This document shows positions 1 to 8,544 of a stretch of DNA of 64,000 nucleotides, piece by piece. The stretch covers positions 2,703,881-2,767,880 of the forward strand of contig NZ_CP031320.1 of NCBI RefSeq assembly GCF_003355155.1, written 5' to 3'. The notes beneath the pieces are model-generated. The model saw only the letters and a program-made list of their open reading frames with translations, ran no database searches and was not told the DNA's origin. The number at the start of each line of letters is the position of its first letter. Position 1 is the first letter of the stretch. The position numbers and the translations under genes are program-made. The DNA is from Streptomyces armeniacus (lineage in GTDB: Bacteria; Actinomycetota; Actinomycetes; Streptomycetales; Streptomycetaceae).

Positions 1-157
1 GCCCCGGCACATTGAAAAAAAAAATTAGGCGTCGTTCGCTCATTATGCGTCGACCGCTATTTCTGACTCTCTCTTCGTTTTTTTTTTAAGGACACGACGG
101 CCACCAGACGCTACACTTGGGCCTCCGGCGGCGGGGTCAGATGTGTTTAGGAGACAG
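1..157. other. Non-genomic contig end: Illumina Nextera adapter read-through
   Basis: Bases 139-157 read AGATGTGTTTAGGAGACAG, 17 of 19 matches to the Tn5 mosaic end. Upstream, every Nextera i5 segment has its exact expected length: 125-138 is a 14-base block with 10 matches to the read-1 linker, 117-124 is an 8-base index slot, and 88-116 is a 29-base block that begins with AA, ends CTACAC and matches about 20 of 29 P5 bases. A run of T precedes it at 78-87. Read on the minus strand this is insert, adapter, P5, poly-A, then noise, as in an untrimmed short-read tail, and the match worsens with distance. Bases 1-77, AT-rich with another poly-A at 15-24, fit no gene. Genomic sequence should start near 158. 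Confidence 0.9.
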
Positions 158-208
158 GCCTCTCGCGGCCGTACCGGCCGGCTGCCGCTGCGGGGGGTGC
201 CCCTGCCG

Positions 209-1666
209 TTACGGCTCGGGCACCTCCGGCAGCCGTCCGGTCCCGGCCAGCTCCGCGTACCACTCGGCGCTGGCCTTCGGGACGCGCTGCTGCGTCTCGT
301 AGTCGACGCGTACGATGCCGAACCGCCTGCTGTAGCCGTACGCCCACTCGAAGTTGTCCAGCAGCGACCAGAGGAAGTAGCCGCGTACGTCCGCGCCCGC
401 CGTCATCGCGTCGTGCACGGCGGTGATGTGCTGGTGCAGGTAGCGGATGCGCTCCGGGTCCTGTACGCGCCCGTCGGCGTCCGGCTTGTCCTCGTACGCG
501 GCGCCGTTCTCCGTGACGTACAGCGCGAGGCCGGGCGCCTCGCGGGAGAAGCGGAGCAGCAGCTCCGTCATGCCGGTCGGGTCGATGCTCCAGCCCATGG
601 CGGTCTGTTCGCCGGGGGACTGGTGGAACGCCACCCGGTCGGCGCCCGGCCACGGCGAGTGCGCGCTGGCGCCGTGCCCGTCGCGGCGCTCGACGTCCGC
701 GTCGTCCGCCGTGACGGCGGAGACCAGCGACGGCGTGTAGTAGTTGAGGCAGAGGCCATCGAGGGGCTGTCCGGCGATGTCCAGGTCCCCGTCCCGTACG
801 TGGGACCAGTCGGTGATCCGCGCGGTGTCGGCCATCAGGTCCTCGTCGTACCGGCCGTGCAGCATCGGCCCCGTGAACACCCGCGTGGCCAGCGCGTCGA
901 TCCGGCGGGCCGCGTCCTGGTCCGCCTCCGAAGCCGAACGGGCCCGTACGTGCGCCGGGTTGAGGCTCACCGACAGCTGCGCGCGCCCCGGCAGCGTGGA
1001 CCGCAGCTGCCGGGTCGCGAGGCCGTGCGCCAGGTTGAGGTGGTGCGCGGCGCGGAGCGCGGCGGCCGGGTCCGTACGGCCGGGGGCGTGCACGCCGGAA
1101 CCGTAGCCGAGGAACGCGCTGCACCAGGGCTCGTTGAGCGTCGTCCACATGTCCACGCGGTCGCCGAGCGCGTCGGCGACGAGCTGGGCGTAGTCGGCGA
1201 ACCGGTACGCGGTGTCGCGCTCCGGCCAGCCGCCCGCGTCCTCGAGCTCCTGCGGCAGGTCCCAGTGGTACAGCGTGAGGACCGGAGTGACCCCCTTCGC
1301 CAGCAGCTCGTCCACCAGCGAACGGTAGAAGTCCAGCCCGCGCTGCACGGCCGGGCCGCGCCCGGTCGGCTGGACGCGCGGCCAGGACACGGAGAACCGG
1401 TAACCGCCCATGCCCAGCCCGGACATCAGCGCGACATCCTGCGGGTAGCGGTGGTAGTGGTCGCAGGCGGTGTCGCCCGTGTCCCCTCCCTGCACCGCTC
1501 CCGGCGTGTGCGAGAACGTGTCCCAGATGGACGGCGTACGGCCGTCCTCCCGCGCCGCGCCCTCGATCTGGTACGCGGCGGTGGAGGTGCCCCAGACGAA
1601 GTCGGCGGGGAACTGGACGGGGCTGGCGGGGGATCCGCTGACGGGGCCGGCGGCGGGGTCGTTCAT
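209..1666 (-). CDS. bglC: GH1 beta-glucosidase, cellobiose-hydrolysing (BglC type)
   Basis: A 485-residue family GH1 beta-glucosidase, the usual length for the family. The acid/base glutamate lies in TLNEPW (about E179) and the nucleophile in VTENGAA (about E386); the N-terminal [14 protein letters not shown] signature is intact. There is no signal peptide, so it should act in the cytoplasm, splitting cellobiose and cellotriose imported by the adjacent CebEFG transporter into glucose. It is the last gene of a minus-strand run cebE-cebF-cebG-bglC, the order known from Streptomyces. A CebR-type 14-bp operator overlaps its start codon, so it is probably also controlled separately from the transporter genes. 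The TAA stop lies only 51 bases inside the genuine contig end, so nothing downstream can be seen. Confidence 0.95.
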   Translation of the reverse strand: MNDPAAGPVSGSPASPVQFPADFVWGTSTAAYQIEGAAREDGRTPSIWDTFSHTPGAVQGGDTGDTACDHYHRYPQDVALMSGLGMGGYRFSVSWPRVQPTGRGPAVQRGLDFYRSLVDELLAKGVTPVLTLYHWDLPQELEDAGGWPERDTAYRFADYAQLVADALGDRVDMWTTLNEPWCSAFLGYGSGVHAPGRTDPAAALRAAHHLNLAHGLATRQLRSTLPGRAQLSVSLNPAHVRARSASEADQDAARRIDALATRVFTGPMLHGRYDEDLMADTARITDWSHVRDGDLDIAGQPLDGLCLNYYTPSLVSAVTADDADVERRDGHGASAHSPWPGADRVAFHQSPGEQTAMGWSIDPTGMTELLLRFSREAPGLALYVTENGAAYEDKPDADGRVQDPERIRYLHQHITAVHDAMTAGADVRGYFLWSLLDNFEWAYGYSRRFGIVRVDYETQQRVPKASAEWYAELAGTGRLPEVPEP

Positions 1667-1679
1667 GGAAGCGCTCCCA
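1666..1679. promoter_or_regulatory. CebR-type operator overlapping the bglC start
   Basis: TGGAAGCGCTCCCA on the plus strand, one base away from the perfect palindrome TGGGAGCGCTCCCA found upstream of cebE. Its first base is the first base of the bglC start codon (minus strand). CebR, a LacI-family repressor released by cellobiose or cellotriose, is known to bind this sequence in Streptomyces. Binding here would block initiation at a bglC-specific promoter in the 181-base cebG-bglC gap, or act as a roadblock to read-through from cebG. Confidence 0.85.
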
Positions 1680-1847
1680 TTCGTGCTCGCAGTGAGTTCG
1701 TGATCGCGGTGAAGAGAGGACTGAGCGGTGCAGCGGTGCAGCGGGCCTGAAGCTGTACTGCGGAACTGAGCGGTGCTGACTGAGCGTGCAGGAGGCGGTG
1801 CGGCGGCCCGGCCGCGCGTACGGTCGGCGGCCGGGCCGCTGGGTCGG

Positions 1848-2684
1848 TCAGCCCTTGACGGCTCCCTGCATGATGCCCCCCACGATCTGCTTGCCGAACA
1901 GCGCGAAGGCGATCAGCAGCGGCAGCGTGCCGAGCAGCGCGCCCGCCATGATCACGGACTGGTCGGGGATGTAGCCCCGGCCGAGCCCGGTCAGCGCGAC
2001 CTGGACGGTCGGGTTCTCCTGGGTCAGCGCGATGATCGGCCAGAAGAACTCGTTCCACGCCATGACGAACGTCAGCATGCCCAGCACGGCCATCGCGGGA
2101 CGCGCTATCGGGAAGACGACGTGCCAGACGACCCGCAGGCTGTGCGCGCCGTCCACCCGTGCCGCCTCGATGAGTTCGGTGGGCAGCGCGCTGATCAGGT
2201 ACTGCCGCATGAAGAACACCCCGAAGGCGCTCACCATCATCGGCAGGATGACCGCCTGCAGGTGGTTGGTCCACTCCAGTTCGGCGATCGCCATGAACAG
2301 CGGCACCACGCTCAGCTGCGGCGGCACCATCATCGTGCCGATCACCAGCAGGAGCAGCAGGTTCTTGGCGCGGAACCGCAGCTTGGCGAAGGCGAAGCCG
2401 GCCAGGGTGGCGAAGAGGACCGTGGTCGCCGCGATCGAACTCGCCACGATCGTCGTGTTGAACAGCGCCTTGCCCATGTTGGCGTCGTTCCAGGCGGTCG
2501 CCAGGTTGTCGAACAGGTTGCCGCCGAACCACAGCGGCGGCGGAGTCTCGGCGAGCCTGGCGTTGTTGCGTGACGCGGCGATCGCCGTCCACACCAGCGG
2601 GAAGAGCGAGCCGAGGGTGAAGACGGCCAGCACCCCGTAGGTGACCGGACCGCCGTGCAGTTGCTTACCGGCGCGTCGTGCCAT
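1848..2684 (-). CDS. cebG: Carbohydrate ABC transporter permease (CebG)
   Basis: A 278-residue MalG-type inner-membrane permease with about six hydrophobic segments, the first near residues 14-36. The EAA loop typical of ABC permeases, which docks the ATPase, is seen as [21 protein letters not shown] around residues 170-190. With CebF it should form the channel for cellobiose and cellotriose delivered by the CebE lipoprotein. No ATPase gene is present; in Streptomyces these importers share the ATPase MsiK, encoded elsewhere. The gene begins 12 bases after cebF ends, so the two are cotranscribed. Confidence 0.9.
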   Translation of the reverse strand: MARRAGKQLHGGPVTYGVLAVFTLGSLFPLVWTAIAASRNNARLAETPPPLWFGGNLFDNLATAWNDANMGKALFNTTIVASSIAATTVLFATLAGFAFAKLRFRAKNLLLLLVIGTMMVPPQLSVVPLFMAIAELEWTNHLQAVILPMMVSAFGVFFMRQYLISALPTELIEAARVDGAHSLRVVWHVVFPIARPAMAVLGMLTFVMAWNEFFWPIIALTQENPTVQVALTGLGRGYIPDQSVIMAGALLGTLPLLIAFALFGKQIVGGIMQGAVKG

Positions 2685-2696
2685 GGCGTATCCCCC

Positions 2697-3809
2697 TCAG
2701 TGGCTCTTCTGGAGCCGTCGGGCGATCAGCCAGTTGACCAGGCCGATCACCACCAGGATCAGGAACATCGTCCAGGCGATCGCGGAGGCCCGGCCGAGAT
2801 GGAAGTTGAACCAGCCCTGCTCGTACAGGTAGAGGCCCAGGGTCTGGTACTGGTGCGAGGCCCCGCCGGTCTGGGTGCCGCCGAACAGCAGCGGCTCACC
2901 GAAGAGTTGGGTCGCGCCGATGGTCGAGACGACGACGGTGAACAGGATCGTCGGCCGCAGCGACGGGATGGTGACGTGGATGAACTGCTGCCAGCGCGTG
3001 GCGCCGTCGAGCGCGGCCGACTCGTACAGGTCGTTCGGCACGGCCTGCATGGCCGCGAGATAGATCAAAGTGTTGTAGCCCGTCCAGCGCCAGATCACGA
3101 TGGTGGAGATGGCGATCTGCGAGGACCAGGTGCCGTTCTCCCAGTCGATGTTGTCGATGCCGACCGAGCCGAGCGCCCAGTTGATCATCCCGTAGTCGCG
3201 TCCGTAGAGCATCGCGAACACGAGCGTCGCGGCGGCCACGGAGGTCGCGTACGGGGTGAGCATCGCGACCCGGAAGAACATCGAGCCGCGCAGCCGGTAG
3301 TTGAGCAGATGCGCCAGCCCGAGCGCCATCAGCAGCTGCGGAACGGTCGAGATGATCCCGATGGTCAGCGTGTTCTGGAGCGCTTTCCAGAAGAACTCGT
3401 CCTCGAACAGCCGGGAGTAATTGTGCAGCCCGGCCCATTCCATCTGGGTCGGATTGTGCAGCGAGACCTTGTGCAGCGAGGCCCAGCCGGTATAGAGCAG
3501 CGGAAAGAGTCCGAAAGCGGCGAAGAAGAGGAAGAAAGGCGAGATGAACGCGTACGGGCTCCAGCGCGCGTCCCGCTGATAGCGGCGGCTGCGGCGGGCC
3601 GCGCGGCGCACGTCCCGTTCGCTTTCCGGGCCTTTGCGGCGCGGCGCGGCATTCCCCGGCTTTCCCGGGGCTCCCGGGGCTCCCGGTTCTCCGGGCCGCG
3701 CGTTCTCCGGCCCGGCGTCCTCGGGCCCTGCGTCTTCGGGTGTGGGCGGCGGCGGGACCGCGCCCCCCGTGGTGGCGGGGGGCGCGGTGCCGAGTTCCTC
3801 AGAGGTCAT
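2697..3809 (-). CDS. cebF: Carbohydrate ABC transporter permease (CebF)
   Basis: A 370-residue MalF-type permease, longer than usual because about 75 N-terminal residues form a Pro/Gly/Glu-rich cytoplasmic extension before a basic patch ([16 protein letters not shown]) and the first membrane segment (AFISPFFLFFAAFGLF). The EAA loop is visible as DLYESAALDGATRWQQFIHV. It should pair with CebG as the cellobiose/cellotriose channel. It follows cebE by 13 bases in the same operon. The N-terminal extension is low-complexity, with repeated GPE/GAP codons; a later start would remove it, but no internal ATG with a better ribosome site is evident. Confidence 0.9.
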   Translation of the reverse strand: MTSEELGTAPPATTGGAVPPPPTPEDAGPEDAGPENARPGEPGAPGAPGKPGNAAPRRKGPESERDVRRAARRSRRYQRDARWSPYAFISPFFLFFAAFGLFPLLYTGWASLHKVSLHNPTQMEWAGLHNYSRLFEDEFFWKALQNTLTIGIISTVPQLLMALGLAHLLNYRLRGSMFFRVAMLTPYATSVAAATLVFAMLYGRDYGMINWALGSVGIDNIDWENGTWSSQIAISTIVIWRWTGYNTLIYLAAMQAVPNDLYESAALDGATRWQQFIHVTIPSLRPTILFTVVVSTIGATQLFGEPLLFGGTQTGGASHQYQTLGLYLYEQGWFNFHLGRASAIAWTMFLILVVIGLVNWLIARRLQKSH

Positions 3810-3822
3810 CGAGCGGCCCCGG

Positions 3823-5145
3823 TCACTCGTCGATCGCGTTGTCGATGGCCTTCACCGCCGCTTTCCAGCCGTCGTCGGGCGACTTGCCCTGCTGCTCCAC
3901 CTGGAGAATGCCGACGTTGGCGAGCGTCTCCCCGATGACCTGGTCCTTCGGCCCGAGGATCGCGGTCGGGATGTCCTTCGCCGCGTCGGCGAAGATCTGC
4001 CCGATGGGTGCGCCGCCGAAGTACTCGTGCTTGGCGTTCTTCACCGCGGGCAGCTCGTACGCGGCCTGCGCGCTCGGGAAGCTGGCCTGCTTCTCGAACA
4101 GCTTGGCCTGCTGCTCGGGGGCCGTCAGCCAGGCCGCGAGCTTGACCGCCTCCTCCTTGTGCGGGCCCGCCTCGGGCACCGTGAGGAACGAGCCGCCCCA
4201 GTTCGCGGGCTTCGGCGCGGCGGCGACGTCCCACTGGTTGGCGCCCTTCTTGCCGGCCTTCTCCTTGATGTAGCCGAGCATCCAGGGCGGACACACGACG
4301 CTGGCGAAGTCCCCGTTGGCGTACGCCTGGTCCCACTCGGTGTCGAACTGCTTCAGCTTGGCGGTCATGCCTGCCTCGGCGGCCCGCATGGCGAGGTCCC
4401 AGGAGGTCTTGACGGCCGGGCTCTTCTTGTAGATCAGCTCGCCGCTCTTGTCGTAGTTCTTCTCGGCGTAGCTGGAGACGGAGCCGTTGTAGACACCGGC
4501 CGCGCCGTCCATGAAGTGCGTGCCCTTCGGCGCCTTCTTCATGTACGTCTCGCCCGCGTCCACGTACTTGGACCAGTCACCGGCCCACAGTTTGCCGACT
4601 TCCTCACGTTCGGTCGGCAGACCGGCCTTCTTGAACAGGTCCTTGCGGTAGCAGACGCCCATGGGACCGATGTCGGTGCCCACTCCGATGACCTTGCCGT
4701 CCTCGGTCTTCGCCTGGTCCCATTTCCACGGCAGGTAGCTGTCCTTCTTGACTCCGGACTCCTTGCCGAGATCCACGAACTTGTCGGCCTGGATGCCGGC
4801 CAGTTCGTTGATGTTGGCGACCTCGACGGCCTGGATGTCCTGGAGGCCGCTGTTCGCGGAGAGGTGGTTCAGCAGCGCGGGGTAATAGTCCTCGTTGCGT
4901 TCGGTGGAGTTCTCCTTGATCGTGACGTTGGGGTGCAGCTTCTCGTACTCGTCGTACAGTCCGGCCTGCTTGTAACCGAAGACCCCGAAGACGCCGATGG
5001 AGAGTTCGACCTTCTCTCCGTCACCGCCCGCGGAGTCCGGTTCGCTGTCTGAAGAACACCCCGCGAGCAGCCCGGCGCCGAGTGCGGCGGCCAGACCGAT
5101 CGCGGCCAGGCGGAACGAGGATGTGCGGGTTCTGCTGCTGTGCAT
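3823..5145 (-). CDS. cebE: Cellobiose-binding lipoprotein (CebE)
   Basis: A 440-residue extracellular solute-binding protein of the MalE-like cluster. The chosen ATG at 5145 is preceded by GGGAGG at good spacing and gives a lipoprotein signal: a basic start, a hydrophobic stretch, then LLAGC with the lipidated cysteine followed by SSDSEPDS. An upstream ATG at 5379 in the same frame would add 78 unrelated residues and run through the operator, so it is rejected. The protein should capture cellobiose and cellotriose outside the membrane and deliver them to CebF and CebG. It is the first gene of the operon, with the CebR operator about 44 bases upstream. Confidence 0.93.
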   Translation of the reverse strand: MHSSRTRTSSFRLAAIGLAAALGAGLLAGCSSDSEPDSAGGDGEKVELSIGVFGVFGYKQAGLYDEYEKLHPNVTIKENSTERNEDYYPALLNHLSANSGLQDIQAVEVANINELAGIQADKFVDLGKESGVKKDSYLPWKWDQAKTEDGKVIGVGTDIGPMGVCYRKDLFKKAGLPTEREEVGKLWAGDWSKYVDAGETYMKKAPKGTHFMDGAAGVYNGSVSSYAEKNYDKSGELIYKKSPAVKTSWDLAMRAAEAGMTAKLKQFDTEWDQAYANGDFASVVCPPWMLGYIKEKAGKKGANQWDVAAAPKPANWGGSFLTVPEAGPHKEEAVKLAAWLTAPEQQAKLFEKQASFPSAQAAYELPAVKNAKHEYFGGAPIGQIFADAAKDIPTAILGPKDQVIGETLANVGILQVEQQGKSPDDGWKAAVKAIDNAIDE

Positions 5146-5188
5146 CGCAACCTCCCGAACGTACGGGACATGAAGGGGAAGACCGGCT

Positions 5189-5202
5189 TGGGAGCGCTCC
5201 CA
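5189..5202. promoter_or_regulatory. CebR operator between cebE and cebR
   Basis: Perfect 14-bp palindrome TGGGAGCGCTCCCA, identical to the published CebR consensus. It lies 44 bases upstream of cebE and 123 bases upstream of cebR, placed to repress the cebEFG promoter and perhaps to autoregulate cebR. Confidence 0.93.
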
Positions 5203-5324
5203 TGTGTGATGGCTTGAAGAGTTACGGACCCAGCGCGGAGTGTCAAGGGTCACGCAGTGATCGCCGCACAACGTGATGTAGTTGAATGATTCTGTTATCG
5301 GGGGCCCGGATCGGGGAGCTGTGC

Positions 5325-6356
5325 ATGAGAGCGGTAGGCGGGCGCCGCGGCGGCAGGCCGACACTGGAGCAGGTGGCACACCGTGCGGGCGTGGGGCGCG
5401 GGACCGTCTCCCGCGTCATCAACGGCTCACCCCGCGTGAGCGAACGTACGCGCTCCGCGGTCCTGCGCGCCGTCACCGAACTGGGTTACGTGCCCAACCG
5501 CGCCGCCCGCGCCCTCGCCGCCGGCAGCACCGACGCCATCGCCCTCGTCGTCCCCGAGCCCGAGACCAGGCTGTTCGCGGAGCCGTACTTCTCCGGCGTC
5601 CTGCGCGGTGTCAGCGCCGAACTCGCCGACACCGACATGCAGTTGCTGCTGACCCTCGTACGGGACCAGCGGGAGCGCGACCGCTTCGCGCAGTTCGTGT
5701 CGGCGCACCGCGTCGACGGCGTGCTGCTGGTGTCCGTACACCACGACGACCCGCTGCCCGACCTGCTGGAAAGCATCGAGATGCCCGCGGTGCTGAACGG
5801 CCGCCGGTCCCGGGGCGAGTCCGTGCCGTACGTCGACTCCGACAACTCCGGCGGTGCCGCACTGGCCGTGGCCCACCTGGCCGGACAGGGTCGGCGGGCC
5901 ATCGCGACGATCACCGGGCCGCTGGACATGTACGTGGCGCAGTGCCGCCTCGAGGGATACCGCGACGCGCTGAACGCGGCTGGGCACGCGCACTCCGACG
6001 CGCTGGTGGCGCACGGTGACTTCACCGAGCGCGGCGGCCACCGCGCGATGCGTGAACTGCTCGAACGCGCCCCCGAGGTGGACGCCGTCTTCTGCGCCTC
6101 CGACCTGATGGCCGTCGGCGCGCGGATCGCGCTGCGAGAGGCGGGCCGTACGGTGCCCGGCGACGTGGCGCTGATCGGCTTCGACGACTCCTCGATCGCA
6201 CGTCAGATGGACCCGCCGCTCACCACCGTGCGGCAGCCGATCGAGGAGATGGGGCGGACGATGGCGCGGGTGCTCCTCGACGAGATCAAGGAGCGGTCCG
6301 CCGACCGGCCGCACGTGGTGCTCCCCACGGAGCTGGTACGCCGCGGCTCGGCCTGA
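5325..6356 (+). CDS. cebR: LacI-family cellulose-utilisation repressor CebR
   Basis: A 343-residue LacI/GalR regulator. The N-terminal helix-turn-helix reads LEQVAHRAGVGRGTVSRVI (about residues 13-31), with a hinge helix and the PNRAARALA segment, then a periplasmic-binding-like effector domain. The ATG at 5325 is chosen because GGGGAG sits at good spacing; an in-frame ATG at 5286 would add 13 residues without a ribosome site. In Streptomyces, CebR binds TGGGAGCGCTCCCA and is released by cellobiose or cellotriose, so it should control the divergent cebEFG-bglC genes. It is transcribed away from them. The 3' end carries a repeat that includes the stop codon. Confidence 0.93.
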   Translation: MRAVGGRRGGRPTLEQVAHRAGVGRGTVSRVINGSPRVSERTRSAVLRAVTELGYVPNRAARALAAGSTDAIALVVPEPETRLFAEPYFSGVLRGVSAELADTDMQLLLTLVRDQRERDRFAQFVSAHRVDGVLLVSVHHDDPLPDLLESIEMPAVLNGRRSRGESVPYVDSDNSGGAALAVAHLAGQGRRAIATITGPLDMYVAQCRLEGYRDALNAAGHAHSDALVAHGDFTERGGHRAMRELLERAPEVDAVFCASDLMAVGARIALREAGRTVPGDVALIGFDDSSIARQMDPPLTTVRQPIEEMGRTMARVLLDEIKERSADRPHVVLPTELVRRGSA

Positions 6357-6387
6357 CCCCGGCCTGGCCCAGCCTGACCCCGGCCTG
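6351..6387 (+). repeat. Direct repeat spanning the cebR stop codon
   Basis: GCCTGACCCCGGCCTG occurs exactly at 6351-6366 and 6372-6387 with a 21-base period. The TGA stop (6354-6356) is inside the first copy. A shorter related unit continues to about 6397. Similar stop-codon duplications occur at 16381, 47784 and 60817. Confidence 0.85.
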
Positions 6388-6522
6388 AGCTGGGCCTTGC
6401 CCGGGACTGTCCGGACCCTGCCCCGGCATCACCGCGTCCGCCCGGGTGTCACATCGCGTTCCGTCACTCTGACGGACAGTGTCCGGATGCGCCCGTGCGA
6501 CCGCGGGCTTTTGCTCGCTGAT

Positions 6523-7161
6523 ATGGATTCAGCGACTCGACGCTCGATAGCACCACTCCGTCGCGCGGTCTGCGGCACGCTGACCGGCGCTCTGGTCATG
6601 GGCGGCAGCTGGGGACTGGCCGGGGCGGGCACGGCTGCCGCCACGCCCGGCGCGTTCGACGACCCCGTGGGCAACTCCGAACCGTACGCGGTCAGCGGCC
6701 CCTGGCAGGTGCACAGCGCACACGTCTACGGGAGCTGGCCGGCCGGTCCGCCCGGCTCCTGGTCCAGCCCGGTGGTCAACTTCAAGGTCTCCGCGCCCTA
6801 CGGCGTGCGCGGGGGCTGGGCCGCCGGCCACCACACCGGCATCGACCTGGCCGTGCCGGTCGGCACCCCCGTGCGTTCGGTCGGCGCGGGCACCGTGGTC
6901 TTCTCGGGAAGCTCCGGTTCGTACGGGAAGGTCATAACGGTCCGCATGGCGGACGGCAAGTACACCCTGTTCGCGCACCTCTCGAAGCGCCACGTGGGCA
7001 AGGGCGACCGGGTGAAGGCCGGCACCGTGCTGGGCAAGTCGGGTAACACCGGGCGCAGTACGGGCCCGCACCTCCACTTCGAGGTCCGTACCAAGCGGAG
7101 TTACGGCTCCGACATCAACCCGGTGGCGTATCTGGCGGAACGCGGCGTCCACATCTTGTAG
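6523..7161 (+). CDS. Secreted M23-family peptidase (LytM domain)
   Basis: A 212-residue secreted peptidoglycan-hydrolase-like protein. The N-terminus is basic (RRSIAPLRRAV) followed by a hydrophobic stretch and alanine-rich cleavage region (GAGTAAATP), a Sec signal. The C-terminal half is an M23 domain with the zinc ligands in HHTGIDLA and HLHFEV plus the AHLS motif. Family members cut cell-wall peptide bridges, although M23 domains can also be inactive adaptors; here the metal ligands look complete. ATG 6523 is chosen because it begins the signal peptide; an upstream in-frame ATG at 6397 gives an implausible N-terminus. No RBS is obvious. It ends before a strong hairpin and stands alone. Confidence 0.9.
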   Translation: MDSATRRSIAPLRRAVCGTLTGALVMGGSWGLAGAGTAAATPGAFDDPVGNSEPYAVSGPWQVHSAHVYGSWPAGPPGSWSSPVVNFKVSAPYGVRGGWAAGHHTGIDLAVPVGTPVRSVGAGTVVFSGSSGSYGKVITVRMADGKYTLFAHLSKRHVGKGDRVKAGTVLGKSGNTGRSTGPHLHFEVRTKRSYGSDINPVAYLAERGVHIL

Positions 7162-7183
7162 ACACTCCGCGGCTCCGTACCCG

Positions 7184-7219
7184 CGCCCCGGCCCCGCGCA
7201 CCCGCGCGGGGCCGGGGCG
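7184..7219. terminator. Bidirectional hairpin terminator after the M23 gene
   Basis: A perfect 16-bp inverted repeat (arms 7184-7199 and 7204-7219) with a 4-base loop, between the convergent M23 peptidase and excalibur genes. No U-tract follows, as is common in Streptomyces. Confidence 0.85.
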
Positions 7220-7229
7220 TTCGCGTGGG

Positions 7230-7727
7230 TCAGGTGTCGCAGCCGGTGCCGTCGCCGTCGCGGTCGAGGTGGCTGTCGTAGCCCGGCTCGCCGCGGTGGA
7301 CGGGGGCGGCTCCCTGGGCGCGGGCGTCGGCGCAGTTCTCGTAGTACACGTCGCTGTCGCCGCCCGTGTCTCCTCCGGTGTCCCCGCCGGTGCCGGGGCC
7401 CGGCTGCTCCGTGACGGTCTCGGTGACCTTCACCTCAACTCTCCTGGTCTCGGTGACGGTTGGGCCCGGTTCCGGCTTCCGCTGCTTCGCCGCCTGTGGC
7501 GTCTCGGTCGCCGTCACGGTGGCGGTCGGCGAGGGGCCCGCCGAGTTCTCGCCACTGCTCCCGTCCTCGTCGTCCGCGGCCATCAGGGCGCCGGTACAGG
7601 CGAAGGTGAACGCCCATACGGCGGCGATGACCAGCCAGAACTTCCCGCGCCTGCGCATCTGCCCGTGCGGCGCCCAGGGTCGGGGCGGCGGGGGAGGCGG
7701 CAGCTGCGGTCCGGGGTGGTGGCTCAT
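7230..7727 (-). CDS. Membrane-anchored excalibur-domain protein
   Basis: A 165-residue protein with a Pro-rich cytoplasmic start (PPPPPPRPW), a basic patch (RRRGK), one membrane helix (FWLVIAAVWAFTFACTGALM), a Ser/Thr/Pro/Val linker that should lie outside the cell, and a C-terminal excalibur domain. That domain shows the conserved YYENCADARAQGAAP start and the DRDGDGTGCD end, an EF-hand-like calcium loop stabilised by two cysteines. The linker contains short GGDTGGDTGG repeats. ATG 7727 is preferred (GGAG eight bases upstream); an in-frame ATG at 7841 adds 38 residues without a domain. The function of such proteins is not established; cell-surface calcium binding is a family inference. Confidence 0.85.
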   Translation of the reverse strand: MSHHPGPQLPPPPPPRPWAPHGQMRRRGKFWLVIAAVWAFTFACTGALMAADDEDGSSGENSAGPSPTATVTATETPQAAKQRKPEPGPTVTETRRVEVKVTETVTEQPGPGTGGDTGGDTGGDSDVYYENCADARAQGAAPVHRGEPGYDSHLDRDGDGTGCDT

Positions 7728-7887
7728 GTGCGCGCTCCGGAATCTCGTGGAGTGGAGCGGGGGGTATCCAGGAGAGACCGCCGAACCCGGGAAAGGGTTG
7801 TACGCAGGGTGCCGGGCCGTGACTCCGTACGCACGGGACACGGCCGCCGCTCACACACCCCGTCGGAGCGCGCGTCGCGTACGCCCG

Positions 7888-8205
7888 TCAGACGTCGTGA
7901 ACGCCGTGCCGGAGCGGCGGTGACGGCTCGGCGCTGCTGTCCGGAGAGACCGGCGAGCCGCCGCGGGCGGCCTCCGGCCGGTCCGAGTGCTCGGCCTCCG
8001 GGTCACCGGACGAGGGCTCCGCACCGGCGTCGAGCTGCCGCAGCCGCGCTGTGAGCATCTCGACGACCTGCGGCCGGTTCGCGTGCGCGCGCTCGTAATC
8101 GAGCAGCCGCCGTACGTCGTCCCCGGCCAGCGGCCGTATGCGGTGTTCCAGGCCGGCGACCGGCAGTTGGTCGTAGTCCGGCAGGGGCAGATCCTGTCCC
8201 GTCAT
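7888..8205 (-). CDS. Small conserved actinobacterial protein
   Basis: A 105-residue soluble protein. The first 65 residues (LPLPDYDQLPVAGLEHRIR, then a helical DYERAHANRPQVVEML stretch) look like a conserved short helical domain found in many actinobacteria and sometimes named lipid-droplet-associated; I recall the family but cannot confirm its name. The last 40 residues are acidic, Pro/Ser-rich and probably disordered. ATG 8205 is preceded by GGAGG (minus strand). It lies downstream of tRNA-His on the same strand, but is separated from it by the tRNA hairpin. Function unknown. Confidence 0.75.
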   Translation of the reverse strand: MTGQDLPLPDYDQLPVAGLEHRIRPLAGDDVRRLLDYERAHANRPQVVEMLTARLRQLDAGAEPSSGDPEAEHSDRPEAARGGSPVSPDSSAEPSPPLRHGVHDV

Positions 8206-8334
8206 GTGCTTCCGACCTCCTCGACTGCGTCGGCCCCCGCCCTCCCAGTGTCACCGAGGTGCCCGCACCGCACCAAGCGGAGGACGGGTGGACGACGGGC
8301 AGGGGACAGGCAGAGGGCGGGCGGAGGAAACGAC

Positions 8335-8368
8335 GGAGGCCCGGCCGGGTGTCCCGGGCCGGGCCTCC
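8335..8368 (-). terminator. Terminator hairpin after tRNA-His
   Basis: A perfect 12-bp inverted repeat, arms GGAGGCCCGGCC (8335-8346) and GGCCGGGCCTCC (8357-8368), with a 10-base loop. It lies 10 bases beyond the tRNA 3' end, as expected for a tRNA terminator. Confidence 0.85.
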
Positions 8369-8378
8369 GTACGAGGAG

Positions 8379-8452
8379 GGTGAATGACGGGACTTGAACC
8401 CGCGACTTCCTGGACCACAACCAGGTGCTCTACCAACTGAGCTACATCCACC
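8379..8452 (-). tRNA. tRNA-His (GTG anticodon)
   Basis: On the minus strand the sequence folds as a tRNA: the acceptor strand GTGGATG pairs with CATTCAC, the D-arm is GCTCAGTTGGTAGAGC, the anticodon stem-loop is CCTGGTTGTGGTCCAGG with GTG, and the T-arm contains GGTTCAAGTCC. An extra G at position -1 (base 8452) opposite discriminator C73 is the identity mark of histidine tRNA. CCA is not encoded. It lies 92 bases downstream of orn on the same strand, a neighbourhood conserved in Streptomyces. Confidence 0.95.
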
Positions 8453-8544
8453 ATGACCGGCACTTTCTCCCGGCCGTGAATGAGTGTACAGGGTCGGCCG
8501 GGGTGCTCGCGCACGGGTTTCGGTGCGGCTCCCGTCACGTGCGG

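Noticed and set aside
117..1750. Plus-strand open frames opposite bglC beginning in the first 150 bases
   Set aside because: They begin in adapter sequence and are antisense to the GH1 gene.
5146..5379. N-terminal extension of CebE from an ATG at 5379
   Set aside because: It would cross the CebR operator and cebR region, lacks a ribosome site and precedes a clear lipoprotein signal at 5145.
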